64,000 nucleotides of DNA. It comes from Microbispora sp. H13382. Its GTDB lineage: Bacteria; Actinomycetota; Actinomycetes; Streptosporangiales; Streptosporangiaceae. The stretch is taken from assembly GCF_014161445.1 (NCBI RefSeq), contig NZ_JABBXA010000006.1, positions 62,001 to 126,000 on the forward strand, in the 5' to 3' direction. Shown here in pieces: positions 36,947 through 46,644 of the stretch (position 1 is the first letter of the stretch; every line of letters starts with the position of its first letter). A model generated the notes under the pieces. It ran no database searches, was not told the origin of the DNA, and saw nothing but the letters and a program-made list of their open reading frames with translations. The translations under genes and the position numbers were made by a program.

Positions 36947-37509
36947 CGCCGCGCCCGTCCGGCCGTAAGGCGCAACAGCGCCCGCTGCAGGCGAAGGACC
37001 GCGCGGACGCGCCGCGACGAGCGCAGCGTGTCCAGACGCGCCTGGAGCCGGTCGCCCAGGTCGACGAGCCGTTCTTCGTCCATGAAGCGCTCGACCTCGG
37101 GGAACATCTCCTGCTCCTCGTCCAGGTGGGCGTGCGACTCCAGCGCGTCGTGCATCACGCTCAGCTCCCGGTCGAACCGCTCGGTCCGCGGGTCGGCTCG
37201 CACCAGGGCCGCGAGCTGGTCGCTGAGCTGGCGGTGCTCGGACCAGGCCGCCGCGATGCCCGGGGTGACATCGCGCGTCGCGGGATAGAAGATCTTCTCC
37301 TCGATGCGCTCGTGCATCCACAGCTCGTCGAACAGCTCGTCGGCGAGCGTGCGCCGCCGTCCGGGCTGGGAGCGCGGCGTCTCCTGCGTGCGTCGCATGA
37401 GCCCCCGCAGCACCTCGTGGTGCTCCACGAGCACCCGCGTCGCCGTCTTGCGCTCCCGGAGGGCCGGCGCCTGCCGCACCTCGGTGAGCACCTCCGACCT
37501 CCTCCTCAT
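36943..37509 (-). CDS. Hemerythrin HHE-domain protein
   Basis: 188 residues. The two HHE motifs that ligate a di-iron centre are visible: VEHHEVLRGLM with WMHERIEEKIFYP, and SEHRQLSDQL with HAHLDEEQEMFPEVERFMDEE. Such proteins bind O2 or NO or repair iron-sulfur clusters. A basic tail (LRLTAGRARR) ends it. ATG at 37509 overlaps the Rieske-protein stop (ATGA) and has GGAGGTG-like sequence upstream; the gene in turn overlaps the next one (GTGA). Within this operon it may sense or buffer oxygen or nitric oxide, which is inference. Confidence 0.9.
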   Translation of the reverse strand: MRRRSEVLTEVRQAPALRERKTATRVLVEHHEVLRGLMRRTQETPRSQPGRRRTLADELFDELWMHERIEEKIFYPATRDVTPGIAAAWSEHRQLSDQLAALVRADPRTERFDRELSVMHDALESHAHLDEEQEMFPEVERFMDEERLVDLGDRLQARLDTLRSSRRVRAVLRLQRALLRLTAGRARR

Positions 37510-38426
37510 GGCTGCACCTCCTGCTGGTGGACCAGCGTGCTGCCCGGGGGAGCGGTAGCCACCGCCGGCGCCCGGCGCACCTCGATCCACCCGTCGCGTA
37601 CGCGGGTCTGCAGGCAGGGCGCGGGTGCGACGGCCGGGCCGTTCAGGCTCTCCCCGCTGTGCAGCTCGAACTGGGAACCGTGCCAAGGGCAGGTGAGGGA
37701 GCCGTCCCTGAGCCACCCCTGGGAGAGCGGAGCGCCCAGATGCGGGCAGGCGTTCTCCAGAGCGTGGATGCGGCCGTCCGCGCGAACCAGGACGACCTCC
37801 ACGTCGCCCGCCCGCACCCGGCGCGGGCTCTTCTCGGTCAGGTCGCGCTCGGCCAGCACGGGGGTGAAACGGCGTGGTTCGAGCTGTCTGTCCGCCTGAT
37901 CGACCCCGATCTGGTGGCGGTAGGTGAGCGCGCCGCCCAGGAAGCCGCTGACCGCGATCACGGGGTAGCCGAGCAGGGCGGCGAGCCGCCCCCGCAGGTG
38001 GTGTCCCCGGCCCCGCTGCCACCACGACCAGCCGTACATGCCGATGGCGAGCGCGTTGAGTGTGCCGTGGACCAGCCCGACGCGCCGGGCGTTGTCATGC
38101 GTGTACTGCCAGTCGTGCAGGCCGGTCACCGCCGCGGCCAGCGCTCCGGCGAGGCCGATTCCCACGGCTGCGCGAGCCGCCCGCTTCTGCCCGGTGAGGT
38201 CCAGGACCAGCGCCATCGTCCAGGAGCCGATCGGGACGTCGGTCAGCAGCGGATGGAGGGGATGACCCAGCCAGACCCCGTGCAGGAAGCCGCGGGCGGG
38301 GCCCCTGGTGATCCCGAGGAGGTTCTCCGTGAATGCGAAACCCTGTTCGAGCCGATGCCCCGGCCGATCGAGGCGGCCGTCGCCTTCGATCGCGTTCAGC
38401 AACCGGTCCAGTGTGCGCTGAGCCAT
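37506..38426 (-). CDS. DUF2231 membrane domain fused to a Rieske [2Fe-2S] domain
   Basis: 306 residues and the first gene of the redox operon. The N-terminal half is a DUF2231-type membrane domain with about four helices (HPLHPLLTDVPIGSWTMALV, AAVGIGLAGALAAAVTGLHD, VGLVHGTLNALAIGMYGWSW and LAALLGYPVIAVSGFLGGAL). The C-terminal domain has the full Rieske signature ACPHLGAPLSQGWLRDG then LTCPWHGSQFELHSGE (CxH and CxxH). It would carry electrons at the membrane face. ATG at 38426 is chosen with GGGGTCGG upstream; TTG at 38438 is possible. It is likely the electron partner of the cytochrome b-Moco protein, by proximity. Confidence 0.9.
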   Translation of the reverse strand: MAQRTLDRLLNAIEGDGRLDRPGHRLEQGFAFTENLLGITRGPARGFLHGVWLGHPLHPLLTDVPIGSWTMALVLDLTGQKRAARAAVGIGLAGALAAAVTGLHDWQYTHDNARRVGLVHGTLNALAIGMYGWSWWQRGRGHHLRGRLAALLGYPVIAVSGFLGGALTYRHQIGVDQADRQLEPRRFTPVLAERDLTEKSPRRVRAGDVEVVLVRADGRIHALENACPHLGAPLSQGWLRDGSLTCPWHGSQFELHSGESLNGPAVAPAPCLQTRVRDGWIEVRRAPAVATAPPGSTLVHQQEVQP

Positions 38427-38482
38427 GTCCGACCCCAATCCCGTCGCCGGATCGGCCCCGCAGACTGCGGGAACGGGCGGAA

Positions 38483-38500
38483 CGCGGGCGCTCGCCCGCG
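38483..38500 (-). terminator. Hairpin between the conserved hypothetical gene and the redox operon
   Basis: CGCGGGCG-CT-CGCCCGCG is an 8-bp stem with a 2-nt centre. It lies 62 nt after the stop of the leftward gene at 38562 and upstream of the Rieske gene, so it probably insulates the operon. Confidence 0.45.
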
Positions 38501-38561
38501 CGGTGCCTTTATCGCGACGTGCCCGTGCTCAAATGGGGAAAAACGCGCCTAATGTCCGGAT

Positions 38562-39602
38562 TCAGGTCAGGAAGGGGGCCACCGCGCTCCAGGAGGGGTC
38601 CTCGGCCACGTCGACGCGGGCGGGCCCCTCCTTCCACTCGGCGGCGATCTCCTCGACCACGGGCGGGACGGCCGCCGCGGGATCGGCGTACACGTGCAGC
38701 ACCCTGCTGCGGTCGGCGCTCATGTGGGCCGTCAGCACGGCCGAGCCGGCCTCGGCCAGCCGGCCGGTCAGCCGCTCCTCGAAGTCGCGCAGCGCGTCCA
38801 GGGACGCCCCCGACGGCAGCCCGTCGCCGTCGGCCTCGCGGTACGGCAGCGTGACGGCGATGTGCTGGTCGAACAGCGGGAAGTCCACGGGCCTGAGGGG
38901 GTAGCGGGCGGCGGCGGTCAGCCGGCCGCCGGTCGCCGTGTGGCCTTCGAGCAGCGCCCACTGCTCCTCCTTGAAGCCCTCCGCGACGTCGGCGACGACG
39001 GCGGGCAGGTGGACCGCGGGGAGGGCGTCGATCGGCTCGAACTCCGCGGCCACGATCTCGCCCAGCCATCGGGCCACCTCGTCCTCGCCCAGCAGCCAGT
39101 CGAGCGCGAGGAAGGTCGCCTCCGTCCGCGTGTCGTCGTCCACGTCGGGGAAGATCGGGTGGAAGGCGGTGACGTCCACGCGGGGCGTGCCGGGCGGCAC
39201 GCGCAGCGCCACCACCAGCCGGTCGAGCCCGAACTCCCGCCCGCCGACGTCGACCGTCAGGTCCGCGGCCTGCGGGTTCGCCTGCCGCGACGGGTAGAAC
39301 TCCCACATGGCGTCCGCAGGCGGCGCGGCCAGGGCCCACCGGTGGGCGAGCGGCCGCAGCTCCGGGTCGTTCGACGCGCTGACCACCAGGGCGTGCACGG
39401 CCATGCGGCCGGGAGCGATCTCCCAGACGAGGGACGGATGGAGTGCGGTGACGGCGGGGCCGATCATCTCGGCCAGGGCCCCGGGGTCCTCCGCCTCGAC
39501 GTACGCGTCGATCTGGGGACGGGCCTGGTCCCACCAGGTCCAGAACGCCGCGATGGCCTCGGCGGGGTCGGTGGACTCGCTCTTGCGCCCGAACAGTCGC
39601 AT
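38562..39602 (-). CDS. Conserved hypothetical protein (possibly DUF695-like)
   Basis: 346 residues, soluble, acidic. Opening AIAAFWTWWDQARPQIDAYV and the phrases MWEFYPSRQANPQAADLTVD and VVALRVPPGTPRVDVTAFHP resemble uncharacterised DUF695-type proteins, but I cannot confirm the family. The C-terminal third (SGASLDALRDFEERLTGRLA, LTAHMSADRSRVLHVYAD) looks like a second small domain. No catalytic motif is visible. ATG at 39602 follows GGGAGG. It is divergent from mnmA with 76 bp between starts. Confidence 0.72.
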   Translation of the reverse strand: MRLFGRKSESTDPAEAIAAFWTWWDQARPQIDAYVEAEDPGALAEMIGPAVTALHPSLVWEIAPGRMAVHALVVSASNDPELRPLAHRWALAAPPADAMWEFYPSRQANPQAADLTVDVGGREFGLDRLVVALRVPPGTPRVDVTAFHPIFPDVDDDTRTEATFLALDWLLGEDEVARWLGEIVAAEFEPIDALPAVHLPAVVADVAEGFKEEQWALLEGHTATGGRLTAAARYPLRPVDFPLFDQHIAVTLPYREADGDGLPSGASLDALRDFEERLTGRLAEAGSAVLTAHMSADRSRVLHVYADPAAAVPPVVEEIAAEWKEGPARVDVAEDPSWSAVAPFLT

Positions 39603-39678
39603 GACCCCGCATCCTCCCAGCCCGCCCGCCCCGATGCCAACGCGGGCGCGCTCCCGCGGGGGGTAACCTCGATGTGTT

Positions 39679-40764
39679 ATGGGTCCCATACGAAAGCTCC
39701 GCGTCCTCGCCGCCATGTCGGGCGGGGTCGACTCCGCGGTGGCCGCCGCCCGGATCGCCGAGGCGGGGCACGACGTGACCGGCGTCCATCTGGCGCTGTC
39801 GTCCAACCCGCAGTCCTACCGCACCGGCGCGCGCGGGTGCTGCACGCTGGAGGACGCCCGCGACGCCCGCCGGGCCGCCGACGTCATCGGCATCCCCTTC
39901 TACGTGTGGGACATGGCCGAACGGTTCCACCGCGACGTGGTCGAGGACTTCGTCAGCGAGTACGCCGCCGGCCGCACGCCGAACCCCTGCCTGCGGTGCA
40001 ACGAGAAGATCAAGTTCGAGGCGGTGCTCGACCGGGCGATCGCGCTCGGCTTCGACGCCGTCGCCACCGGCCATCACGCGCGGCTGGAGGACGGTGTGCT
40101 CCGGCGCAGCGTCGACGAGGCCAAGGACCAGTCGTACGTGCTGGGGGTGCTCACCCGCGAGCAGCTCGCACACGCGATCTTCCCGCTCGGCGGCTCGACC
40201 AAGGCGCAGGTGCGCGAGGAGGCCGCGCGGCGCGGGCTGACCGTCGCCGACAAGCCCGACAGTCACGACATCTGCTTCATCGCCGACGGCGACACCCGGG
40301 CGTTCCTCGCCGAGCGTCTCGGCTCGTCGGAGGGGCCGATCGTCGACGCGCTCACCGGCCGGGTGGTCGGCAGCCACCAGGGGGCGTACGGCTTCACGAT
40401 CGGGCAGCGCAAGGGCCTGCACATCGACCGGCCGGCCGCCGACGGCAGGCCGCGCTACGTGCTGTCGATCGAGCCGGTGTCCAACACGGTCACGGTCGGG
40501 CCGCGCTCCTCCCTGGAGGTGACCTCCGTCGTGGGTGAGCGGCCGGTGTGGAACGGGCCGCAGCCGGAGCCGTACGAGCCGATCACCTGCACGGTGCAGC
40601 TGCGGGCACACGGCGAGGTGTACGGCTGCCGCGCCCAGGTGTCCGGCGATGAGCTGCACATCCAGCTCGACCGCCCGGCGACCGGCGTCGCGGCGGGCCA
40701 GGGCGCCGTCCTGTACGACGGTGACGTCGTCATCGGCTCCGCCACGATCGCCTCGGCCGTCTGA
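39679..40764 (+). CDS. mnmA: tRNA-specific 2-thiouridylase MnmA
   Basis: 361 residues. Adds sulfur to U34 of Lys, Glu and Gln tRNAs using ATP and sulfur from a cysteine desulfurase. The PP-loop [11 protein letters not shown] is near residue 14; the catalytic cysteines lie in [20 protein letters not shown] and [15 protein letters not shown]; the tRNA-binding C-terminal domain includes [15 protein letters not shown] at 39679; a TAACCT box ends 9 nt upstream. Its stop lies 1 nt from that of the convergent MBL gene. It belongs to the conserved nifS-mnmA-MetE-like-ligA-gatCAB chain. Confidence 0.96.
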   Translation: MGPIRKLRVLAAMSGGVDSAVAAARIAEAGHDVTGVHLALSSNPQSYRTGARGCCTLEDARDARRAADVIGIPFYVWDMAERFHRDVVEDFVSEYAAGRTPNPCLRCNEKIKFEAVLDRAIALGFDAVATGHHARLEDGVLRRSVDEAKDQSYVLGVLTREQLAHAIFPLGGSTKAQVREEAARRGLTVADKPDSHDICFIADGDTRAFLAERLGSSEGPIVDALTGRVVGSHQGAYGFTIGQRKGLHIDRPAADGRPRYVLSIEPVSNTVTVGPRSSLEVTSVVGERPVWNGPQPEPYEPITCTVQLRAHGEVYGCRAQVSGDELHIQLDRPATGVAAGQGAVLYDGDVVIGSATIASAV

Positions 40765-40765
40765 G

Positions 40766-41398
40766 CTACGGAACTTCGACGGACTCCCCGACCGGGATCC
40801 GGCGGAAGTCGGCCTTCTGCCTGCCGGCCTCCATGCCGAGCCAGTTGTCGATCAGGGTCGCGCCGATGTCGTTCACGATCCCGTCGTGCGTCGAGTAGGC
40901 CCGCGCGGGCCGGACGTAGCGCAGGTAGAGGATCGTCTCGGCCGCCTTCAGCCACGGCGCGTTGGTCGGCACTAGCAGCGTGGGGACCTCGGCGCCCGGC
41001 GGCGTGAGGGCGTCACCGGGATAGAACACCTCGTCGTCCACGAAGAAGCCGACGTTCTGCACCGGCAGGATGTCGGGGAGGTTGTGCGCGTGCCACTCGC
41101 CGACCGCGCGCACGTGGAACCCCGCCGTGTCGAAGGCGTCCCCCTGGGTGACGACCTGGAGCTTCGCCGGGATCTGGCCGAGCTGGTCGGCGACGGCCTG
41201 GCAGGTGTACACCTCCAGGTCCGGGCTCGCGTCCTTGAACAGATTCACGTCCACGTGGTCGAAGTGCTCGTGCGTGATCAGCACGGCGTCCGCGCCGTCG
41301 AGGAGCCCTTCGCCGCTGAACGCGCCGGGGTCGATGACGAGGCTCCGCCCGTCCTTCTCCAGCCGCCAGCACGCGTGACCGAGTTTGGTGAGTTTCAT
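40766..41398 (-). CDS. MBL-fold metal-dependent hydrolase
   Basis: 210 residues. The metallo-beta-lactamase metal motif appears as VLITHEHFDHVDVNLFKD (HxHxDH-type, here HEHFDH), preceded by MKLTKLGHACWRLEKDGRSL and LVIDPG. Closest in style to UlaG/YtnP-like L-ascorbate-6-phosphate lactonase-type hydrolases; the substrate is unknown. The ATG at 41398 lacks a ribosome-binding site but a TAGCTT box (41411-41406) ends 7 nt upstream. This box is the reverse face of the one that serves the divergent MetE-like gene. Confidence 0.88.
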   Translation of the reverse strand: MKLTKLGHACWRLEKDGRSLVIDPGAFSGEGLLDGADAVLITHEHFDHVDVNLFKDASPDLEVYTCQAVADQLGQIPAKLQVVTQGDAFDTAGFHVRAVGEWHAHNLPDILPVQNVGFFVDDEVFYPGDALTPPGAEVPTLLVPTNAPWLKAAETILYLRYVRPARAYSTHDGIVNDIGATLIDNWLGMEAGRQKADFRRIPVGESVEVP

Positions 41399-41404
41399 AG
41401 TCCC

Positions 41405-41411
41405 TAAGCTA
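41405..41411. promoter_or_regulatory. Shared bidirectional -10 element for two leaderless genes
   Basis: TAAGCTA reads TAAGCT on the plus strand (41405-41410) and TAGCTT on the minus strand (41411-41406). Both fit TANNNT. Exactly 7 nt separate each from a start codon: GTG 41418 on plus, ATG 41398 on minus. No ribosome-binding site exists on either side, so both mRNAs are predicted to be leaderless and to come from one near-palindromic box. Confidence 0.65.
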
Positions 41412-41417
41412 GTGACC

Positions 41418-42422
41418 GTGAGCGACTATCCGTGGGCCGAGGCCACGGCCACCGGGGTGGGGTCCTACCCGGGCGAGGACCATCTGGAGGCGGTCAGGAC
41501 GGCCTTCGGCGAACTGCCCATGCCGTACCTGCCCGAGCTGCCCGCCCGCGGGGTCGGCGCCGACATGATCGGGCGCACGGCGTCCCTGCTGGTGGAGCTG
41601 CCGGTGGAGGTGCAGCCGTCCGGCTGGCGGCTCAGTGACCGGCCGGGACGGGATTTCAAGCGGGCCAGGGACCATCTCACCCGCGACCTCGACGGGCTGG
41701 AGGAGGTCTCCCAGGGCTACGTGGGGCCGTTCAAGATCCAGGCGTGCGGGCCGTGGACGCTCGCCGGGGCGATCGAGCTCCGGCACGGCGACAAGGTGCT
41801 CGCCGACGCGGGAGCCGTACGCGACCTGACCGAGTCGCTGGCCGAGGGACTGGCGCAGCACGTGGCGGAGGTCCGGCGCCGGATTCCGGGAGCCGAGCTC
41901 GTCGTCCAGATCGACGAGCCGGGGCTGCCCCGGGTGCTGGCGGGCACGGTGCCGACCGCGTCCGGCTTCGGGCGGCTGCCCGCCGTCGAACCCCCGATCG
42001 CGTCGGAACGTCTGAAGACCGTGCTCTCCGCGCCGGCGCCCGCCTTCCCGGTCGTCCACTGCTGCGCGCCGGGCGTGCCGTACGAGGTCATCCGTACGGC
42101 GGGGGCGCGGGGTGTGTCCGTGGACGCCGCGCTGCTGCGCCGCCGCGACGAGGACGCCATCGGGGAGACGATCGAGAAGGGGCTCGCGCTGTTCCTCGGC
42201 GTCGTGCCGGGGACCGACTCCCGGCTCGCCGACGTCGGCGTGGTGGCCAAGCCGGCGGTGGAGCTGTGGCGGCGGCTCGGCTTCGCGCCGGGGAGGCTCG
42301 CCGAGCAGGTCGTGCTCACTCCCGCGTGCGGCCTGGCCGGAGCCTCTCCGGCGTACGCCAGGGCGGCGCTGGCCCGGTGCCGGGAGGCGGCCCTGGTGCT
42401 GCGCGAGGACCCCGGTGAGTGA
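41418..42422 (+). CDS. Cobalamin-independent methionine synthase-like protein (MetE C-terminal fold)
   Basis: 334 residues corresponding to only the C-terminal barrel of MetE. Typical elements: TGVGSYPGEDHLEAVRTAFG near the start, VVQIDEPGLPRVLAG, VVHCCAPGVPYEVI and LTPACGLAGASPAYARAAL, which carry the probable zinc-ligating His/Cys/Cys. Such short proteins are found beside mnmA and ligA in many actinomycetes; whether they make methionine or act on another thiol is not settled. GTG at 41418 is chosen because of the TAAGCT box 7 nt upstream; GTG at 41412 would be too close to it. Confidence 0.83.
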   Translation: MSDYPWAEATATGVGSYPGEDHLEAVRTAFGELPMPYLPELPARGVGADMIGRTASLLVELPVEVQPSGWRLSDRPGRDFKRARDHLTRDLDGLEEVSQGYVGPFKIQACGPWTLAGAIELRHGDKVLADAGAVRDLTESLAEGLAQHVAEVRRRIPGAELVVQIDEPGLPRVLAGTVPTASGFGRLPAVEPPIASERLKTVLSAPAPAFPVVHCCAPGVPYEVIRTAGARGVSVDAALLRRRDEDAIGETIEKGLALFLGVVPGTDSRLADVGVVAKPAVELWRRLGFAPGRLAEQVVLTPACGLAGASPAYARAALARCREAALVLREDPGE

Positions 42423-42558
42423 GGCGCGGGGAGTGAGAGCGGGAGCGGGGCCGCGGCGAGCGATCCAAGCGGCCTCCCAGCTCATCCCCAAGTGATTCAC
42501 AAGCCTTGTCACGTATCTCTTGACGTGCTGGAAGTTCAGACGTTCAGGAGAAGACCCC

Positions 42559-42990
42559 ATGCGAAGCGCCGCGCGCCTTCTGCTCCCTCTCGCCACCGCC
42601 GCTCTGGCCGCCGGTCTCGTCGCGGCCCCCGCGGAGGCCTCGGCCTCGTCCGCGGCGGAGACCTGGAAGTGGGGACCGACGGCGTCCTCGGACACCAAGG
42701 GCTGGGCGAACGGGTACGTCCGGTCGGGATCGTCGGGCCTGCGCATCGTCGGCGACCTTTATGACGCGGGCGGGGCGAAGACCTGCTCGTGGGTGAAGAT
42801 CAAGTGGCTGACCGACCGCGGGAAGTACCGCACCGCGACCTCGCGGAACTGCTCTCAGTCCACCCCGCGGACGTTCACGGTGAACGCCGGGTACATGCTG
42901 CTCGCCAAGGCCATGGTCTGCCGGGGCAGCGCGACCCGCGTCACCGGCAAGTGCTCTCGCTGGGAGCGGGTCTGGACCCAGGGAGGATGA
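42559..42990 (+). CDS. Small secreted protein of unknown function
   Basis: 143 residues. A Sec signal peptide (MRSAARLLLPLATAALAAGL, cleavage near AEASA) precedes a mature region of about 112 residues. That region is rich in Trp, Lys and Ser and has four Cys (TCSWVKIKWL, SRNCSQSTPR, AMVCRGSATR, GKCSRWERVW), suggesting two disulfides. No family recognised. GGAG lies about 9 nt before the ATG. A strong hairpin follows the stop directly, so it is a single-gene unit. Confidence 0.75.
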   Translation: MRSAARLLLPLATAALAAGLVAAPAEASASSAAETWKWGPTASSDTKGWANGYVRSGSSGLRIVGDLYDAGGAKTCSWVKIKWLTDRGKYRTATSRNCSQSTPRTFTVNAGYMLLAKAMVCRGSATRVTGKCSRWERVWTQGG

Positions 42991-42992
42991 CC

Positions 42993-43032
42993 CTCGGGCC
43001 GGTCCCCTTCCATCCACGGTGACCGGCCCGAG
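42993..43032 (+). terminator. Terminator after the small secreted protein gene
   Basis: CTCGGGCCGGTC (42993-43004) pairs perfectly with GACCGGCCCGAG (43021-43032), a 12-bp stem with a 16-nt loop, 2 nt after the stop. The following 220 bp before ligA contain a weaker GGGCCGC/GCGGCCC pair (43107-43130) and nothing else I can support. Confidence 0.75.
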
Positions 43033-43237
43033 TACACCCGGACAAAAAGGAATGAAAGTGGGCTGCAAGCGGTCTACCGTAATTCTCGATCGCTCAATGA
43101 GACGAGGGGCCGCGCGGTCTGGAGCGGCCCTCTCGCCGAGCGGTCCGGCGGGAGTCGCCCACGTCCTCGGCGCGGCTCCCGCCCCCGTCCTTCGCGAACT
43201 GTCGGTCGCCGGAGATACGGTTGCCCTGGGTGTCTGA

Positions 43238-45544
<2,307 letters not shown>

Positions 45545-45636
45545 GCACGCGCCCTGAGAGACGCTGAGGCAGCGCCGGTGGGATCAGGGGCAGCGCTGAC
45601 AGTGGATTGGCCGACGACTTCCGCAGGTAGTCGACA

Positions 45637-45668
45637 AACGTAGAACGAATCTAACGTAGAAGCGATCT
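45637..45668 (+). repeat. Two 16-bp imperfect tandem repeats upstream of the PhzF gene
   Basis: AACGTAGAACGAATCT (45637-45652) is followed directly by AACGTAGAAGCGATCT (45653-45668). The block is AT-rich against the local background and lies 83-114 bp before the PhzF start. A 16-bp period is not a helical turn multiple of 10.5, so it may be two separate binding sites or an expanded promoter element. Confidence 0.6.
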
Positions 45669-45750
45669 TAAATTGGTGGCGGGAGTCGTGAGTGGGCGGA
45701 CGTGCGCCTTGTCCCGGAACAGGATCATCTCTAGTCCTGTTTCATCGAGC

Positions 45751-46644
45751 ATGCCGACTTCTGCCGATGCGATACCCGAAGTGCTGCAGTACGCCGCTTT
45801 CACCACCGATCCCGCCGGCGGCAACCTGGCCGGGGTGGTGCTCGACGCAAGCGGGCTCGATGAGGCGGCCATGCTCGCCATCGCCGCCGAGGTGGGCCAT
45901 CCGGAGACGGCCTTCCTGAACGAGACCGCGCCACCGGCCGGCCGGACTTTCACCGTCCGGTATTTCAGCCCGAAGACGGAGGTGCCGTTCTGCGGGCACG
46001 CCACCGTGGCATCGGCGGTCGCGCTCGCCGAACGGATCGGACCGGGGCGCCTGGTCTTCGAGACGCAGGCCGGAACGGTGCCGGTCGAGGTGGTGGCGGA
46101 CGAAGGCGGTGTGCTGTGGGCGACCCTGACCAGCGTGGAGCCGTACGTCAAGCCGATCGGCGAGCTCGACGTGGCGCAGGCGCTCGACGCGTTGAGATGG
46201 CGGATCGACGAGCTCGATCCGGCACTACCCCCACGGATCGCCTACGCGGGATCGCGCCACCTGGTGCTGGCCGCTGCCACCCGCGAGCGCCTCGCCGATC
46301 TCGACTACGACTTCTCGCGGCTCGCGCGGTACATGACCGATCGGGATCTCGTCACTGTGCACCTGGTGTGGCGGGAGTCGGCGGACACCTTCCAGGTGCG
46401 GGATCCGTTCCCCGTCGGCGGGATCGTGGAGGACCCGGCCACCGGGGCCGCCGCAGCCGCTTTCGGGGCGTATCTGCGGGACCTCGGCGAGGCCGGTCCC
46501 GCTGCCGTGCTGACCCTGCGTCAGGGTGTCGACATGGGACGGCCCGGTCTGCTGCGGGTGGAACTGCGAGACGGGGACTCCAGGGTCCGGGTTTCCGGCG
46601 CGGCGGTGCCTGTTCCGGCCGAAGGCCGGTCAGGCCCGCGGTGA
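45751..46644 (+). CDS. PhzF-family isomerase/epimerase-like protein
   Basis: 297 residues with the two-lobed DapF-like fold of PhzF. Recognisable parts: VLQYAAFTTDPAGGNLAGVV, EVGHPETAFLNE (with the catalytic Glu position), VRYFSPKTEVPFCGHATVAS and VEDPATGAAAAAFGAYLRDL. The reaction is usually an isomerisation in secondary metabolism, but most members are uncharacterised. ATG at 45751 is chosen to match the usual start; an earlier start at 45673 would add residues unlike the family. Its 3' half overlaps a leftward reading frame (see the secreted protein at 46352-47809). Confidence 0.88.
   Translation: MPTSADAIPEVLQYAAFTTDPAGGNLAGVVLDASGLDEAAMLAIAAEVGHPETAFLNETAPPAGRTFTVRYFSPKTEVPFCGHATVASAVALAERIGPGRLVFETQAGTVPVEVVADEGGVLWATLTSVEPYVKPIGELDVAQALDALRWRIDELDPALPPRIAYAGSRHLVLAAATRERLADLDYDFSRLARYMTDRDLVTVHLVWRESADTFQVRDPFPVGGIVEDPATGAAAAAFGAYLRDLGEAGPAAVLTLRQGVDMGRPGLLRVELRDGDSRVRVSGAAVPVPAEGRSGPR

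Noticed and set aside
43052..43237. Possible 61-residue peptide upstream of ligA (ATG after AAAAAGGA)
   Set aside because: The ribosome-binding site abuts the ATG, the sequence has no recognisable feature and the third-position bias is weak.
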